DNA of 64,000 nucleotides from Porodaedalea pini (lineage: Eukaryota; Basidiomycota; Agaricomycetes; Hymenochaetales; Hymenochaetaceae), in NCBI GenBank assembly GCA_002794775.1, contig NBAY01000057.1:1-64000 (forward strand), written 5' to 3'. The notes under the pieces were generated by a model. That model worked only from the letters and a program-made list of their open reading frames with translations, searched no databases and was not told where the DNA came from. A program made the translations under genes and the position numbers. Below, one piece after another: positions 46,166 to 57,098 of this stretch (positions within the stretch are counted from its first letter, which is position 1; the number at the start of each line of letters is the position of its first letter).

Positions 46166-47115
46166 TTCAAAGCAAGATTCACTTCGCAAGATTAAAGCTC
46201 ATAATTGATAGACACTCCGACGTACTTCATCCTCTATTGCAAAGCTACACGAAGGTGTGTAACATTTTGTCATTCTTTTAAACGATTTTTACTTCAGACA
46301 ACTCTTTCATGATGAGAATGATTTGTTAACCCAGCTCACTTCGATGCCATAGGGCATATGAGACGAATACAATTTCAACTTACTGATTTCTAAAAATTAA
46401 ACCTTTCCCTTCATTTTTTTTTGTTGCACTCTACCTTTTACTGACGAGCTGACCAACTTTCTTCATCGACCAGGCACTTCGAGACACTGCGCAGGAGTGG
46501 GGTCTGATTGTAATCGATGACCGAGATGCCTGTCACTAATCAGCCATACCGTCGTAGCCAGATCCGAGCTAAGGTCGACATACAGGAAAGCAAAGCGATA
46601 GCTCCATCATACATGATACGGCTCGGTTGTCTGAAGGCTGCAGGTGTGAAGTACGTCTTATGATATGCAATGGACCGTAGGGTGTCTCAATAATTCAACG
46701 CACGAAGTATGGTGTGCTCAATTAGACTGTCGATTATGACAACGATACTCTCGGGTTATTAGTAATTCGAGTCGTGAAGACAATTTGACTGCGTGTGGAA
46801 GGTCTGTCGCAGCTTAAACTTCCTACTGTTCGACACTTACGAACATATGCGACATCAATTCAGCGTCTGGTTCTGTAGGTGATTTGGCTTCATAAGAAAT
46901 GTGAATCTACTTCTTTTCATAATGTTCACTTCCTTTTTCCGGTGCGCTTGACTGGATAAGTCATATGGCACCTCACTTGACAACATTCAATCAGGTGGCA
47001 TCAGTCGGGCTTGTGTCTTATTTGTATCTTTCAACGCCCATTCACAAACTAGCACTTATATTCATACAGTCTCGGCCTCGCAGATAAGCATTATGCAACC
47101 CCCCCCAGCCAAAGC
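46166..47115. other. Intergenic; first part duplicated downstream
   Basis: 46166-46420 is similar to 50606-50870 (shared TGTGTAACAT, GACAACTCTT, CATATGAGACGA-like blocks), so it belongs to the duplicated RRG7 3' flank. 46430-47030 has no counterpart in the second copy, where reductase copy 3 follows within 330 bp; it is either an insertion here or a deletion there. No gene seen. Confidence 0.5.
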
Positions 47116-48239
47116 TCACTGTCCATAATTTTCTTGCAAGACATCAATGACCTTCTTCGGCTTCCACTCTGCAAACTCTCCGTTTGTCAGCTCTCCCGGA
47201 TCTCCAACAATCAGCTTTCCATCATCCATCTGCAACATGAAAAGACTGAAGAAGTCGCTCGGATTCTTCTTGTATGCCTCCTCGAACTGCGAGCGTGGGC
47301 GGTGCGAGATGGCGAAGCTCTTTCCGGAGCGCGTCTCCCAGTCAGCAGCGACTTGGTTGAGCGTCTGCAGACAAGGCATGCCATTGGCGAAGTGTGAGAC
47401 ACACATGCTCACGAAATCATAAATAAGGAAGGATAGAAGTGCTTACGATCCGATCTCCCTCAATGCGGAAGATGCGTCCTTCAATTTTATTCTGAGGGAG
47501 CACTGTCAAGACGTGTGCGACGAACTGAGCAGCATCGGCTCGAGTAATCCATGAGATAGGCGCAGTACCAGACCCAGGAATGGATATCTCTCCCTCGGCG
47601 AAGTTGAAGCCCAATGCCACAGAGCAATCACTAGAATAAAATAAGACCCGAAAACAAGAAAAATTGCATGGGCATCCTGGTTCCTGTTGTGCTGACGTAC
47701 GGTGCAAGGACCTGGTCGGTGAAGAGACCGGTATGAAAGACAGCATACGGTAGCTCGAACTCCTTCAGCTTTTCTTTCAGGGCTTCCTTCTGTTTGAACA
47801 GCGGGTTGTCGGTTTCTCCATAAGAGTCACTTCCGAATTCAGACGGCACGAAGAGTTTGACACCCGATGCTTTAGCACTCGCGGCGAGTCCGTCCTGGAC
47901 ACCGACCGCAAGAAGGCTGAGTGTTGAGATGACCGAGGCCAGAGAGGGCGGATTCAAGCGAGGATGGCGAGGCGTGGTCGACCGTAATGAGCTTCGCGCC
48001 CTTTGCGACGAGTCCACCGTGGCCGCCCGACTGGGACAATATAACATGAGTGCTAGCGCACGGATGCAGGACAGCGGCAGTGGGACAGCGCATCAAGCGC
48101 GGTGTAGGAAAGTCACAGAGTGCGACAAGATAGAGATAGAGGATATTTCTCCCGCAGCCTTCTTCTCGATGAGAGCCTCGGCGATGAACTTCCCAATGTT
48201 GCCAGCGCCAGCAACAGCAAAGTTCTTGTATCCAGACAT
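47116..48239 (-). pseudogene. NmrA/isoflavone-reductase-like gene, copy 1, frameshifted
   Basis: NAD(P)-binding NmrA-family oxidoreductase. Exons matching copies 2 and 3: 48239..48117 (123 nt), 48030..47701 (330), 47630..47447 (184), 47364..47116 (249). Exon 2 is 5 nt shorter than the 335 nt of both sister copies. The loss falls around 47931-47940 in the segment reading SGVDVVISALNLHAVGVQDG in copy 2, so the frame breaks after SALSGL. Elsewhere the protein is well kept (AGAGNIGKFI cofactor motif, KLFVPSEFGSDS, ADAAQFVAHVLTVLPQNKIE, EFAEWKPKKVIDVL). A compensating splice site is not obvious. Probably a young pseudogene; a sequencing error at this site is the alternative. Confidence 0.75.
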
Positions 48240-48804
48240 CGGTGATTTTTAGTGCAGAGAGTGTAGCAGAATTAGCCTTTTTCGAGAATGTTTCGTAGGT
48301 TGAGTTGGAGACTGATGAAAGGTTGTAGGAGCTCCTCATTCTCTCAGTTCATATACCATGTCGGAGCCGCGCATGCGTGTGAGTCATTGAATGACTTGTG
48401 GTCTGGCGGTCTGTGAGCACATCAAAGGCTGAGTCATGCATGCGAAGCGCGATCGCACCTGTTCCCGCGTTGGTAGTCCTCATTTGCACCCGCCGCTCGG
48501 CCCAAAGTAGTTGGCACAACCTCATGCGATAAATGTCGAGTGAAAGGGGTATGTACCATACATCGCCAAGCGTGGTCAAAATATGTAGGGACGCGCCTGC
48601 ACATAAATATCAGTGACGCCATCAACTAGATCGAAGCCATTGAGTGCCTAACTTAGTAACTAAGAAAGGTTAGATACGCGTTGTTGTTGGTTGTTGACGC
48701 GTCAACCGTTTGCGCACTCAAAACGCCTTCCACAATGTTCAAGCTAGTGCATTTATTCATACAGTTGCAACTTTACAGTATGGTATTCAAGTTCTGACCA
48801 AAGC
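48240..48804. other. Upstream region of reductase copy 1
   Basis: Holds the presumed promoter of copy 1 and, at its far end, the conserved block listed separately. No gene. Confidence 0.5.
48655..48711. repeat. Conserved upstream block of reductase unit 1
   Basis: Contains GGTTAGATACGCGTTGTTGT, then a TTGTTGACGCGTC segment. Closely similar blocks occur at 50242-50298 and 52875-52930, each upstream of one reductase copy. They mark the unit boundary of the tandem duplication; a regulatory role is possible. Confidence 0.65.
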
Positions 48805-49889
48805 TCACTGTCCGAAGTTCTCGAGCAAAACATCAATAACCTTCTTCGGCTTCCACTCCGCAAACTCGCCGTTCGCCAGTTCTCCCGGGTTTCCAACGTT
48901 CACTTTGCCCGAATCCAGCTGCAGGATGAAAAATGTGAAGAAGTCGCTCGGATTCTTCTTTAACGCCTCCTCGAACTGCGAGCGCGGGCGGTGCGAGACA
49001 GCGATGGTCTTCCCGGAGCGCGCCTCCCAGTCAGCAGCGACTTGGTTGAGCGTCTGCAAACAGGACATGACATCCGCGAAGTGTGAGAAACGCACGTTAC
49101 ACGGAATCATAATCAGTGGAATATAAAGGTGCTTACGGTCCTTTCTCCCTCGATGCGGAAGGTACGTCCTTCGATCTTATCCCGAGAAAGTGCGGTCAGG
49201 ACGTATGCGACGAACTGAGCAACATCGGCTCGCGTCGTCCACGAGATGGCAGCAGTACCAGACCCGGGGATGGATATCTCTCCCTTGGTAAAATCGAAGC
49301 CCAATGCCACAGAGTAATTACTAGAACAGACCGAAAACAAGCAATAAGCTCACGGGCTACCCGACTCATGCTGGATTGACGTACGGCGCAAAGACCTGAT
49401 CGGTGAAGAGACCGGTATAGAAGACAGCATATGGCAGCTCGAGCTCCTTCAGCTTTTCTTTCAGGGACTCCTTCTGTTTGAACAACGGGTTGTCAGTTCT
49501 TCCGTGCGTGTCGCTTCCGAATTCGGACGGCACGAAAAGTTTGACGCCCGCTGCTTTAGCACTCGTGGCGAGTCCGTCCTGGACGCCGACTGCGTGGAGG
49601 TTGAGCGCTGAAATGACGACGTCGACGCCAGATAGGGCGGATTCGAGCGAGGACGACGAGGTATACTCGACCGTAATGAGCTTCGCGCCCTTTGCAACGA
49701 GATCATCCTGGCCGCTGGACTGACGAGTTCAGGACCGCGCCGCACAGAGTGATTTAGAAAACTCACAGAACGCGACAAAACAGAGACGGAGGATACTTCT
49801 CCTGCAACCTTCCTCTCAAGGAGAGCCTCAACGATGAACTTGCCAATGTTGCCAGCACCGGCAACAGCAAAGCTCTTGTATCCAGACAT
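48805..49889 (-). CDS. NmrA/isoflavone-reductase-like oxidoreductase, copy 2
   Basis: NAD(P)H-dependent reductase of the atypical SDR, NmrA/PCBER-like group; substrate unknown. Four exons: 49889..49767, 49719..49385, 49320..49137, 49053..48805; 296 aa. Cofactor motif AVAGAGNIGKFIVEAL at the N-terminus (GxGxxG). Then SALSGVDVVISALN, VKLFVPSEFGSDTHGRTDNP, KEKLKELELPYAVFYTGLFT, DFTKGEISIPGSGTAAISWT (a family-typical cofactor and substrate loop) and ADVAQFVAYVL. The C-terminus is EWKPKKVIDVLLENFGQ. The frame is intact and exon lengths 1 to 3 equal those of copy 3. Middle member of a tandem triplet. Confidence 0.87.
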
Positions 49890-50305
49890 CGATGATAATT
49901 AGAGCAGAGAGCGTAGTAGAGTTCAACGTTCTTCGAGTCGGAGACTAATGAGAGACTGCAGGAGCTCTCATTCTCTCCGCTTATATACCATGCGGAGTCG
50001 CGGAAGCATGTGAGTCATATTGAATGAGTTAATATTGGAGTCGTGGTCTGATGGCCCGCGAACGCGAAGCGCGATTGCACGTGCTCGCGGACGATGCGCA
50101 AACTGGCTCTTGCTCTCGCATTCGTACTAGTCTTTACGCGTCTCTTCATCACAAGTAAAGTCGTTCCTCGCGCCGGCCCCTAATGGCCGGCACAACGTCG
50201 TACGACACATTTCGTCTAGTCAGCGGCATATCACTTTCACTGAATGCCTGACTAGGAAAGTGTAGACACGCGTTGTTGTTGGTTGTTGACGTGTCGCGCG
50301 CTGAC
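49890..50305. other. Upstream region of reductase copy 2
   Basis: Presumed promoter of copy 2, ending in the conserved block at 50242-50298. No gene. Confidence 0.5.
50242..50298. repeat. Conserved upstream block of reductase unit 2
   Basis: Contains GACACGCGTTGTTGTTGG and TTGTTGACGTGTC, matching 48655-48711 and 52875-52930. Confidence 0.65.
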
Positions 50306-50697
50306 AACGCCGTCAACTGGTCCTTGCGGACTCCGTCGTCGGGGAAGTTCTTCAAATGGCTAGCAAGACCTATCTCCTACATGCCCCAGATGAACTACTT
50401 TGCCGGGGTCTACGGATCGAGGTGTTCTCGATCTTCCGGTCTGCAATCTGGAATCCTATACTCGATGGACAGCACGGAGTGCTCGAGGATGTCATTTCTT
50501 TGCGCTAGAAATCATCACCGGTGTCTGGGACTCGTAGCCATCCATCGCTTTGGTGACGTGGTACGCGCTTGGAATGCTGGGTGCTGCTTTCCGCGAGGTG
50601 ATTCAAGCAAGCTTTCTTTTACAAGATTGAAGCTTGTAAACGACGGACGCCCTCGACGAACTTCGCCATCAGTTGCAGATCAGTGAAAAGTATGTAA

Positions 50698-50738
<41 letters not shown>

Positions 50739-50870
50739 TCTGGACAACTCTTCATGATGCGAGTCGCTTCTCAATTGTCTGGGTTGTTTCAATGTCCGAA
50801 GGGTATATGAGACGAGCGCGTATTAAATCTGCTGATTTTTAAACTTGGATTCCTCCCTTCATCCTATTCT
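50306..50870. pseudogene. Chimeric relic: OLE1 fragment joined to RRG7 3' fragment
   Basis: 50306-50405 is similar to 53890-54000 of the desaturase gene (shared TACATGCCCCAGATGAAC and GGCTAGCAAGACC-like blocks). On the minus strand it reads LKNFPDDGVRKDQLT against OLE1 LKSFPDNEVRKGQLT. From about 50418 the plus strand instead matches the end of RRG7 (45980-46180: GCAATCTGGAATCC, GTCTGGGACTCGTAGCCATC, TTTGGTGACGTGGTACGCGC against the RRG7 counterparts). Similarity continues through the RRG7 3' flank to about 50870. Neither fragment can make protein. The junction lies between 50405 and 50418. Confidence 0.85.
50699..50737 (+). repeat. (ATT)13 microsatellite
   Basis: Thirteen perfect ATT units directly after ATGTAAC in the duplicated RRG7 3' flank. 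The corresponding place after RRG7 itself (about 46262) has no such array, so it expanded after the duplication. Confidence 0.95.
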
Positions 50871-50934
50871 CGTTTGAATGATACGGATTTATGCATACAG
50901 TTGCAACTATACAGTATGGTATTCTAACCGAAGC

Positions 50935-52041
50935 TCACTGACCGAAGTTCTCGATTAAAATATCAACGACCTTCTTCGGCTTCCACTCCGCAAACTCGCC
51001 ATTCGCCGACTCGTCCAGCTCTCCGACAGTGGCATAACCCGCATCCATCTGCAAGATGAAAAAGGAGACGTAATCGTCCGGGTTGTCCTTCTTCAAGTTG
51101 AGCGCCTCCTCGAGCTGCGAGCGCGGACGGTGCGAGATGGTTAGGGACCTCCCCGAGCGCGTCTCCCAGATAGCAGCGATCTGGTTGAAGCTCTGCGATT
51201 AGGAAACCACCACACGCGAGATGTGAGAAAGCACTTTTTTTCCCCGGGATATCACGGATGAAGAAGTACTTACGAGCCGATCTCCCTCAATGCGGAAGAT
51301 GCGCCATTCAATCTTATTCCGAGGCAGCGCTGTCAGGACCTGTGCGACGAACCGGGCGGTATCGATTCGCGTGGTCCACGAGATGGGCGCAGTACCGGAC
51401 CCGGGGATGGATATCTCTCCCTTGACGAAGTCGAAGCCCAACGCCACTGAGTAACTACTAGAATAAAATAAAATCAACTATTCAGAGCACTGGAGTCCTG
51501 GCTCCTATGGGATTGACATACGATCCGAAGGCCTGATCAGTGAAGATACCAGCATAGAAGACGGCATACGGCAGCTCGAGCTCCTTCAGCTTGCGTCTAA
51601 AGGCCTCTTTCCGCTCGAACAGTGGATTGCCCGTGATTTTATCTGTGTCACACCCGAATTCGGATGGCACGAACAGCTTCACGCCCGCTGCCTTGGCGCT
51701 TGCGGCGAGTACGTCCTGGACGTCGAGTGCGAGGAGGTTGATCGTTGAAATAACGACGTCGATGCCGGAGAGAGCGGATTCGAGCGAGGACGACGAGGCG
51801 TAGTCGACGGTGACGAACTTTACGCCCTTTGCGGCAAGGTCATCATCACCACTCGGCTGGGATGGAACAGCATGTGTACATGGATTTAGTCCGCAGGATT
51901 TGATTTAAAAGAACTCACTGAGCGCGTCAAGAGGGAGACGGAGGATATTTCTCCCGCATCCTTCTTCTCAAGGAGAGCCTCGACGATGACCTTGCCGATG
52001 TTGCCAGCACCGGAAACAGCAAAGCTCTTGTATCCAGACAT
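50935..52041 (-). CDS. NmrA/isoflavone-reductase-like oxidoreductase, copy 3
   Basis: Paralogue of copies 1 and 2. Four exons: 52041..51919, 51856..51522, 51457..51274, 51192..50935; 299 aa. Cofactor motif VSGAGNIGKVIVEALLEKKD; then ALSGIDVVISTINLLALDVQ, VKLFVPSEFGCDTDKITGNP, DFVKGEISIPGSGTAPISWT and EWKPKKVVDILIENFGQ. The last exon is 9 nt longer than in copy 2 (LEEALNLKKDNPDDYVSFF). The frame is intact. Protein divergence from copy 2 is spread throughout, so this is the older split of the triplet. Its upstream region carries a MITE absent from the sister promoters. Confidence 0.87.
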
Positions 52042-52414
52042 CGACGATGATCAGAGCAGAGAGCGTAGTAGAGTTCAACCTTCTTCAGAGTTGTCTCGTA
52101 TGTCGAGTCGAAGACTGATGAGCGAATGCAGGAGTCCTCACTTGAACCATTTATATACCAAAGTCTCTGAGGTTTAATGGTGCCGACGGTGCTGGTGGCG
52201 AGGCCTGGCAGCTTACGGGCATACCAAAATCGTCGATGCCAATGTAACTGCACACGCTCGCGGAATGACGCGCAAGCTGAATACAACGCGTAAACTCGCG
52301 CGCAGATGCAGCATTTATATTAATAAGCTGCCCGTGTGCCCGCCCGAGCCCGAGCGGCATGTGCAGCCTTGTTCGATGTGCAGTTGAAAGTACTAGTGTC
52401 CTAATGCATACAGC

Positions 52415-52787
52415 ATTTCCCGGAAATAATGACAGTGCACATTTTTGTGAACTTTTTCTGCATTGGGTCTTTCCTTATGGGGAGCCCGGGGTTTCCTTTG
52501 TTGGTGGATATCAGTGTTTCCACAAGATTAGTGAAGACCTCAAACTACAAGGAATATTAATGCGGTTGTATGATAATGTCTATGTTCTCCTCAATGCTGT
52601 GAATTGCTTGGCTTTCCCCCAGCACTCTCTTTCAGGCGAAGATCAAATTGAGCAGGCTGTTGAGCCATGGTGTGCGGAGTTGTGATAAGAAATCCACCTC
52701 AAAAGGAAACCCCGGGCTCCCCATAAGGAAAGACCCAATGCAAAAAAAGTTCACAAAAAGTGAACACTGTCATTATTTTCGGGAATT
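52415..52787. mobile_element. MITE with ~88-bp terminal inverted repeats
   Basis: The left arm starts near ATTTCCCGGAAATAATGACA and runs through CATTGGGTCTTTCCTTATGG and GGAGCCCGGGGTTTCCTTT. The right arm, about 52700-52787, is its near-perfect inverse (AAAGGAAACCCCGGGCTCCC ... CAATGCAAAAAAAGTTCAC ... CATTATTTTCGGGAATT). The central ~200 bp has no inverse partner and no coding potential worth noting. A clear target-site duplication was not identified. It lies in the upstream region of reductase copy 3. Confidence 0.85.
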
Positions 52788-52874
52788 ACTGTGATGCAAT
52801 GACAGAATGCATAAATTTAATAAAGCATGGATTATCGTCAATGAAAAATCCAGTCATCCCAGCCACGTACTTAT

Positions 52875-52930
52875 ACATATCTGACTAAGAAAGATTAGAT
52901 ACGCGGTATTGTTGCTTGTTGACGCGTTGC
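52875..52930. repeat. Conserved upstream block of reductase unit 3
   Basis: Contains AGATTAGATACGCGGTATTG and TTGTTGACGCGTTGCG, matching 48655-48711 and 50242-50298. Confidence 0.6.
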
Positions 52931-53352
52931 GCTTTGAATCGCACTAACACAGTATGTACTTACTGCTGGCTAACCTTCAGACTGAGTCTCAATTTTTGCT
53001 TTCTTTCTTTCCTCTCTTGAGGACAACTGTAAATCGATAATCGTCATCGTAATTGTATCAACATTAACAAACATAGAGAGCAGGGCTCGTTTGTTCGGAA
53101 TTCTGGCTCTAGTCTAATACACAAAACGCGAAAAAGCACGTTCTTCCCCGCTTCACTCTACTCGTCACCATTCATTCGATATGGAAATAGTCGTCGTCCG
53201 TGTCTAGACGACAGACTGAAGGGAAGGAAAGAAGAGAAAAAGAAACGGGAAAGCATAGTGTCTGAACATGCCCCTGCAATCGTCCTTTCGCTCCCATGGT
53301 TCGATTCGACCTAACTTCGCCCCAATACACAATGAGGAAGCCCAGAAACGCT
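52931..53352. other. OLE1 3' flank, no gene seen
   Basis: Pyrimidine-rich tract near 52985-53020 and the 3' untranslated side of the desaturase gene. No further coding signal. Confidence 0.5.
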
Positions 53353-54994
53353 TCAGCCGAGCAGGCCTTCGCCGTCAGAGACGGCGGTGGACGAGCAATA
53401 AGGCGAGGCCATCTCATTGTACCGCGCGATGCGAAGCTTCTGCGACGGTGGGATTGCGCGCTCCTCACTACCATGCGGCATGCCGCCATGCAACACACCA
53501 ACGCGCTTCATTGCGAGCAACTGAGAAAATATGAATTAATGTGGGTTTTTCGCTACAACAAGAATAGAAGGCACTCACGTTGTGCGCAGCGTTCGAATGA
53601 TCGTACACTCCTCCGAAGAATGCAGTCGTCGCGTCCTTGCCAATGTTCTTCGCGAGGAGATGGCGTCCACCAGGATGCTCATCCATGAATGTGGATACGT
53701 CGTGGATGAAGCCGGCGATGACAATCAATGGGCGCTTCTCGGACTGCTTCTGAACTAAAAAAGGTGCGAAGATTAGAATAGCTAGAAGCGATGCAAAAAG
53801 TTCAAGAACTCACAGCTTTCATAAGAAATGACAGGCAAATCGCTATTATCAGCGGGCCAAACAATCTTGTCTTGCGTCTCACGAAGCTTCTTGAGCTGCA
53901 TCGTCAGCTGACCCTTTCGCACTTCATTATCAGGGAAGCTCTTCAAGTGGCTGGCAAGACCAAGCTTGTACATGCCCCAGATGAACCACTTCGTCGGGTC
54001 GTACTGATACCATTTAATCGCGTTACGATAGTCCATTGGGAACTGGTGATGGAAGTTGTGATATCCCTCGCCGATCGTCGCGAGCGCGGTGATCATGTGG
54101 TCGCGTGGCGTATGCTTGTCGTCGAACGGCGTCTCGCCAAGCCAGTGCGCGAGTGAGTTCACGCAGAACGTCGAGTGGTGCACGAAGGTGAGACGGAGCG
54201 CCCCGGCGAAGACGTAGCCACCGAGGTAGTCACCCCAGAGCAGACCCGGAATAACCGTCGGCACGCCGAAGCCCATGCCGAGGATGAGCGGGATGTACCA
54301 GCGGTGCTGCCACCTGATGACCGAGTTTTTGGAGAGATCACTGACGTCTGCCACACCGGGCTTGATACGGGGCTTGACAAGCATCCAGCCAAGATGCGAC
54401 CAGAAGAAGCCGCGGTGGGCGTTATATGGGTCAAGTTCGGTATCGGTGTAACGATGGTGAGCACGGTGACCCCTGCACCACCATTTAATAGAACCCTCTA
54501 CAGCGCCGGTTCCAGCCGCGGCGAGGAAGTACTCCAACGGCTTCGAGGCATTATACGAACGGTGCGCCCACAGTCGGTGATAGCCTCGAGAACAAGTCAA
54601 TATACTGACGTAAACTAAGAAAACAAGAAAAAGCTAACGCACCCGCAGTGATACCCAGGCCCGTGAAGAAGTAGTACGCAACAGCAAACACGGCCGTCTT
54701 CCATTGCAGAGGAACGTACAAAATGCCCCATAGAGCAATCATAGGAGTGATCGTCAGGACAGCGAGGGAGACGTAGTTGAGCTCGCCGAGAATGTTGTTC
54801 CACGACAGCGGCGGACGAGGCTTCGCATTCCTGAGCGTCCAAGCAACATAGTTGTCAGGAATGTCGAGGTCGGCAGGCTGCTCCTCCTTGAGCGCCTTAG
54901 CCTTGCGCCCCTCGAGCTTGGGGGAGTCGGGTGGCGAGATAGCCGCTATGTCGGGTGGAGGTGTCCTGCGCGTGGGTTTGACTGCGTCGGACAT
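53353..54994 (-). CDS. OLE1: Delta-9 acyl-CoA desaturase with C-terminal cytochrome b5
   Basis: ER enzyme that makes oleoyl/palmitoleoyl-CoA. Four exons: 54994..54643, 54584..53814, 53754..53579, 53520..53353; 488 aa. The three histidine boxes are HRLWAH, HRAHH (GHRAHHRYTD) and HNFHH (GEGYHNFHHQFP). WGDYLGGYVFAGALRLTFVH and FCVNSLAHWLGETPFDD lie between the second and third. Membrane segments precede box 1 (YVSLAVLTITPMIALWGILY). The C-terminal cytochrome b5 domain has the heme motif DEHPGGRHLLAKNIGKDATT and the second His in YDHSNAAHN. The start is the ATG opening MSDAVKPTRRTPPP. A fragment of its 3' half is duplicated at 50306-50405. Confidence 0.94.
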
Positions 54995-56505
54995 CGTACT
55001 TCCCGGCGTCAAAGTCGTAGTGGTCGTGTGCCGAACGTCGGTCAAGTCGTCGGCGACGGTGGTGGACGAAGGAGGGAGAGAAAGGGGGGGACGTGGAGAG
55101 TGCGACAGGCAACCTGCTGTTTATATTTTATTTTGGAGCAGCCGCCTTGAAAGCGACGTAAATCTTGGGGATTCGGGAAATGCCGATTATACTACTTTTG
55201 GCAACTGCTTTCGGAGTGGGGATGGTGTCTCGCCCGTACTTTCCCATTTTTCAATCAACCCTTTGCGCAAAGTCTCCTGACGGCTACCCGCCCCCGACAT
55301 CATCCATTCAATAGAGCTCCAATAAATCCCTCAAATTTACGAGAGATCTAGAGGCCGTTCTTACTCGAGGCGTTTATTGTGTAAGCAGCTTCCACGCCAT
55401 ATAGTCCCCATCCGCAGGAAAGCTCATGTTTTGCTCAGAGGTATATGTTTTATCAGTTTATAACATTGGAGTCGCCTTCAGCATAGTCAGAGGAATATAG
55501 CGCGTAATGTGTCATGTGAACGGTATGTTCAGGGTATCGCATTTTTTTTTTGGCTTTCCAAGAATTATATAGATCATGAATTCAGATTTTCACGAGCATG
55601 GCATTTGTGAACGTAGGTGATAAAACGTGTCGTCAAGGACACTTTACAAAATCGCAGGGAAACCTCATTCCAGAGTTTGTTCGTCTGTTGAAGTTGAAGT
55701 CGCCTTTGCTTCTGATTGGGCTGATTACTCGGCAAACACAGCCCTTGATATTTTAGAATCTCGGAAGTTAGGAGGCGTCCAGGACCTAGTCTTATATTAT
55801 GTTTAGTGAGTCTATTATGAGCTATGGTGAGTAACGAGCGTAGTAACCAAAAGAGACGTCTGTAGGTCAAGGCAGAACAGAGCCAACAAGATTATGGGAC
55901 TATGGGACGCGAAGTCTTTATTATAGAACTCCGAGTCCGGCATATTGACATTGCTTACTTCAACGAGTTCAGTGAGGACAGGCACCAACCTCTTTAAGAC
56001 AGCACGGCAACGACACACGCATTTGTCTAGAGCTTCGAATCCTCTCGGCGGATGCATATGCGTCCACTGCATCCGCCGGCGTGATTCGACGGGGAAGTAA
56101 TTGAATTGAAGGGTTTCCTCTTCCTTCTTTCATGTCCGGTCGCGGCGTACTTATCTGAATGCAGATCATACTTTCTCGCTTGTCACCTTGCCGATGTTCC
56201 TTTCTAACTGTGATAAGTCTTCAGCGCTTGTCATTTGATAACAAATTGCCTTTGCTCCTATTGCACCCACTCGCGCTTCCCTTCGTCCCTAGTCATCTAT
56301 ACTATTTAGACTTCATCAGTTCCCTGTTGTAGAACACGATATTAACAAGGTATTGATCTTGGTACAGCCTACATATGAATGCTTTAAGCTTGGTTAGGTG
56401 ACAAAGTATTTACAGAGCACAGTATCCCAGAAGTCCAGAAAACATTTATTTTCGTGTCGGAACAAATCAGAAGCGAAAGTAATTGTCCCGTGCGTCGTTC
56501 CATCA
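54995..56505. other. OLE1 promoter side and gene-poor spacer
   Basis: The first few hundred bases are presumed OLE1 promoter. The rest has only short unsupported frames. A T9 run lies near 55542. No repeat or RNA gene recognised. Confidence 0.45.
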
Positions 56506-57098
56506 TCATGCAGTTATGACCGAGTTCGTGGCGAAGAACTTCAACACTGGTAACTGAGACAGAGGGGCCGTCAGCGAAAATGACTCTGAATTAGGATAAA
56601 ATATTACCTCGGATGACCATTTGTTGAAGTCGTCCTTCAAGTTAGCTTTCATGAGCTCGTCAGAGAAGAATCTTGACATTTTTTGATCCAGAATTTAGTT
56701 TGTATGAAGCTTAAAAAGATTTTAAAAGAATGAGACGTACTGTTCTACAGCCTCGGGTCCAGCGAACCTGCCAATCGTAAACGAGAAAGGAGTTAATCAG
56801 TAGGTATATATGCTAAGCAAGAAACATTGATGCACGTACTTTTCCCAGGAGACGAAAACATTATCGTGACGAACGACCTCGCAGGATAGCGAGCAGGTGC
56901 CATTACCGGCACGGACCTGCTGCGCATGTCCTGTAAACCATTGCGCGAAGTCGTCTATATGTTCAGGCTTAATGGTGAACTGGCAGAAGTTCCCAAAGAA
57001 TATTGGGATCGTCATAGAAGGTAGAACTCGCGGGTTATGAGACGTACCGTTGTGAGCACGGTGACCGGGCCGTCGATGTCTTTGTAGGAATCTGACAT
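56506..57098 (-). CDS. Small ABM-fold (dimeric alpha-beta barrel) protein
   Basis: Looks like an antibiotic-biosynthesis-monooxygenase-type protein; substrate and role unknown. Four exons: 57098..57048, 56979..56840, 56767..56741 (27 nt), 56671..56506; 127 aa. Sequence blocks: MSDSYKDIDGPVTVLTT, FTIKPEHIDDFAQWFTGHAQ, NGTCSLSCEVVRHDNVFVSW, EKFAGPEAVEQFFSDELMKA and LPVLKFFATN. The FTIKPEHIDDF ... CxxxCEV ... VFVSWEKFAGPEAVEQ pattern is that of ABM monomers, which are about 100-130 aa and dimerise. A possible donor after WSSE is not used because both frames continue openly to the stop. Confidence 0.72.
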
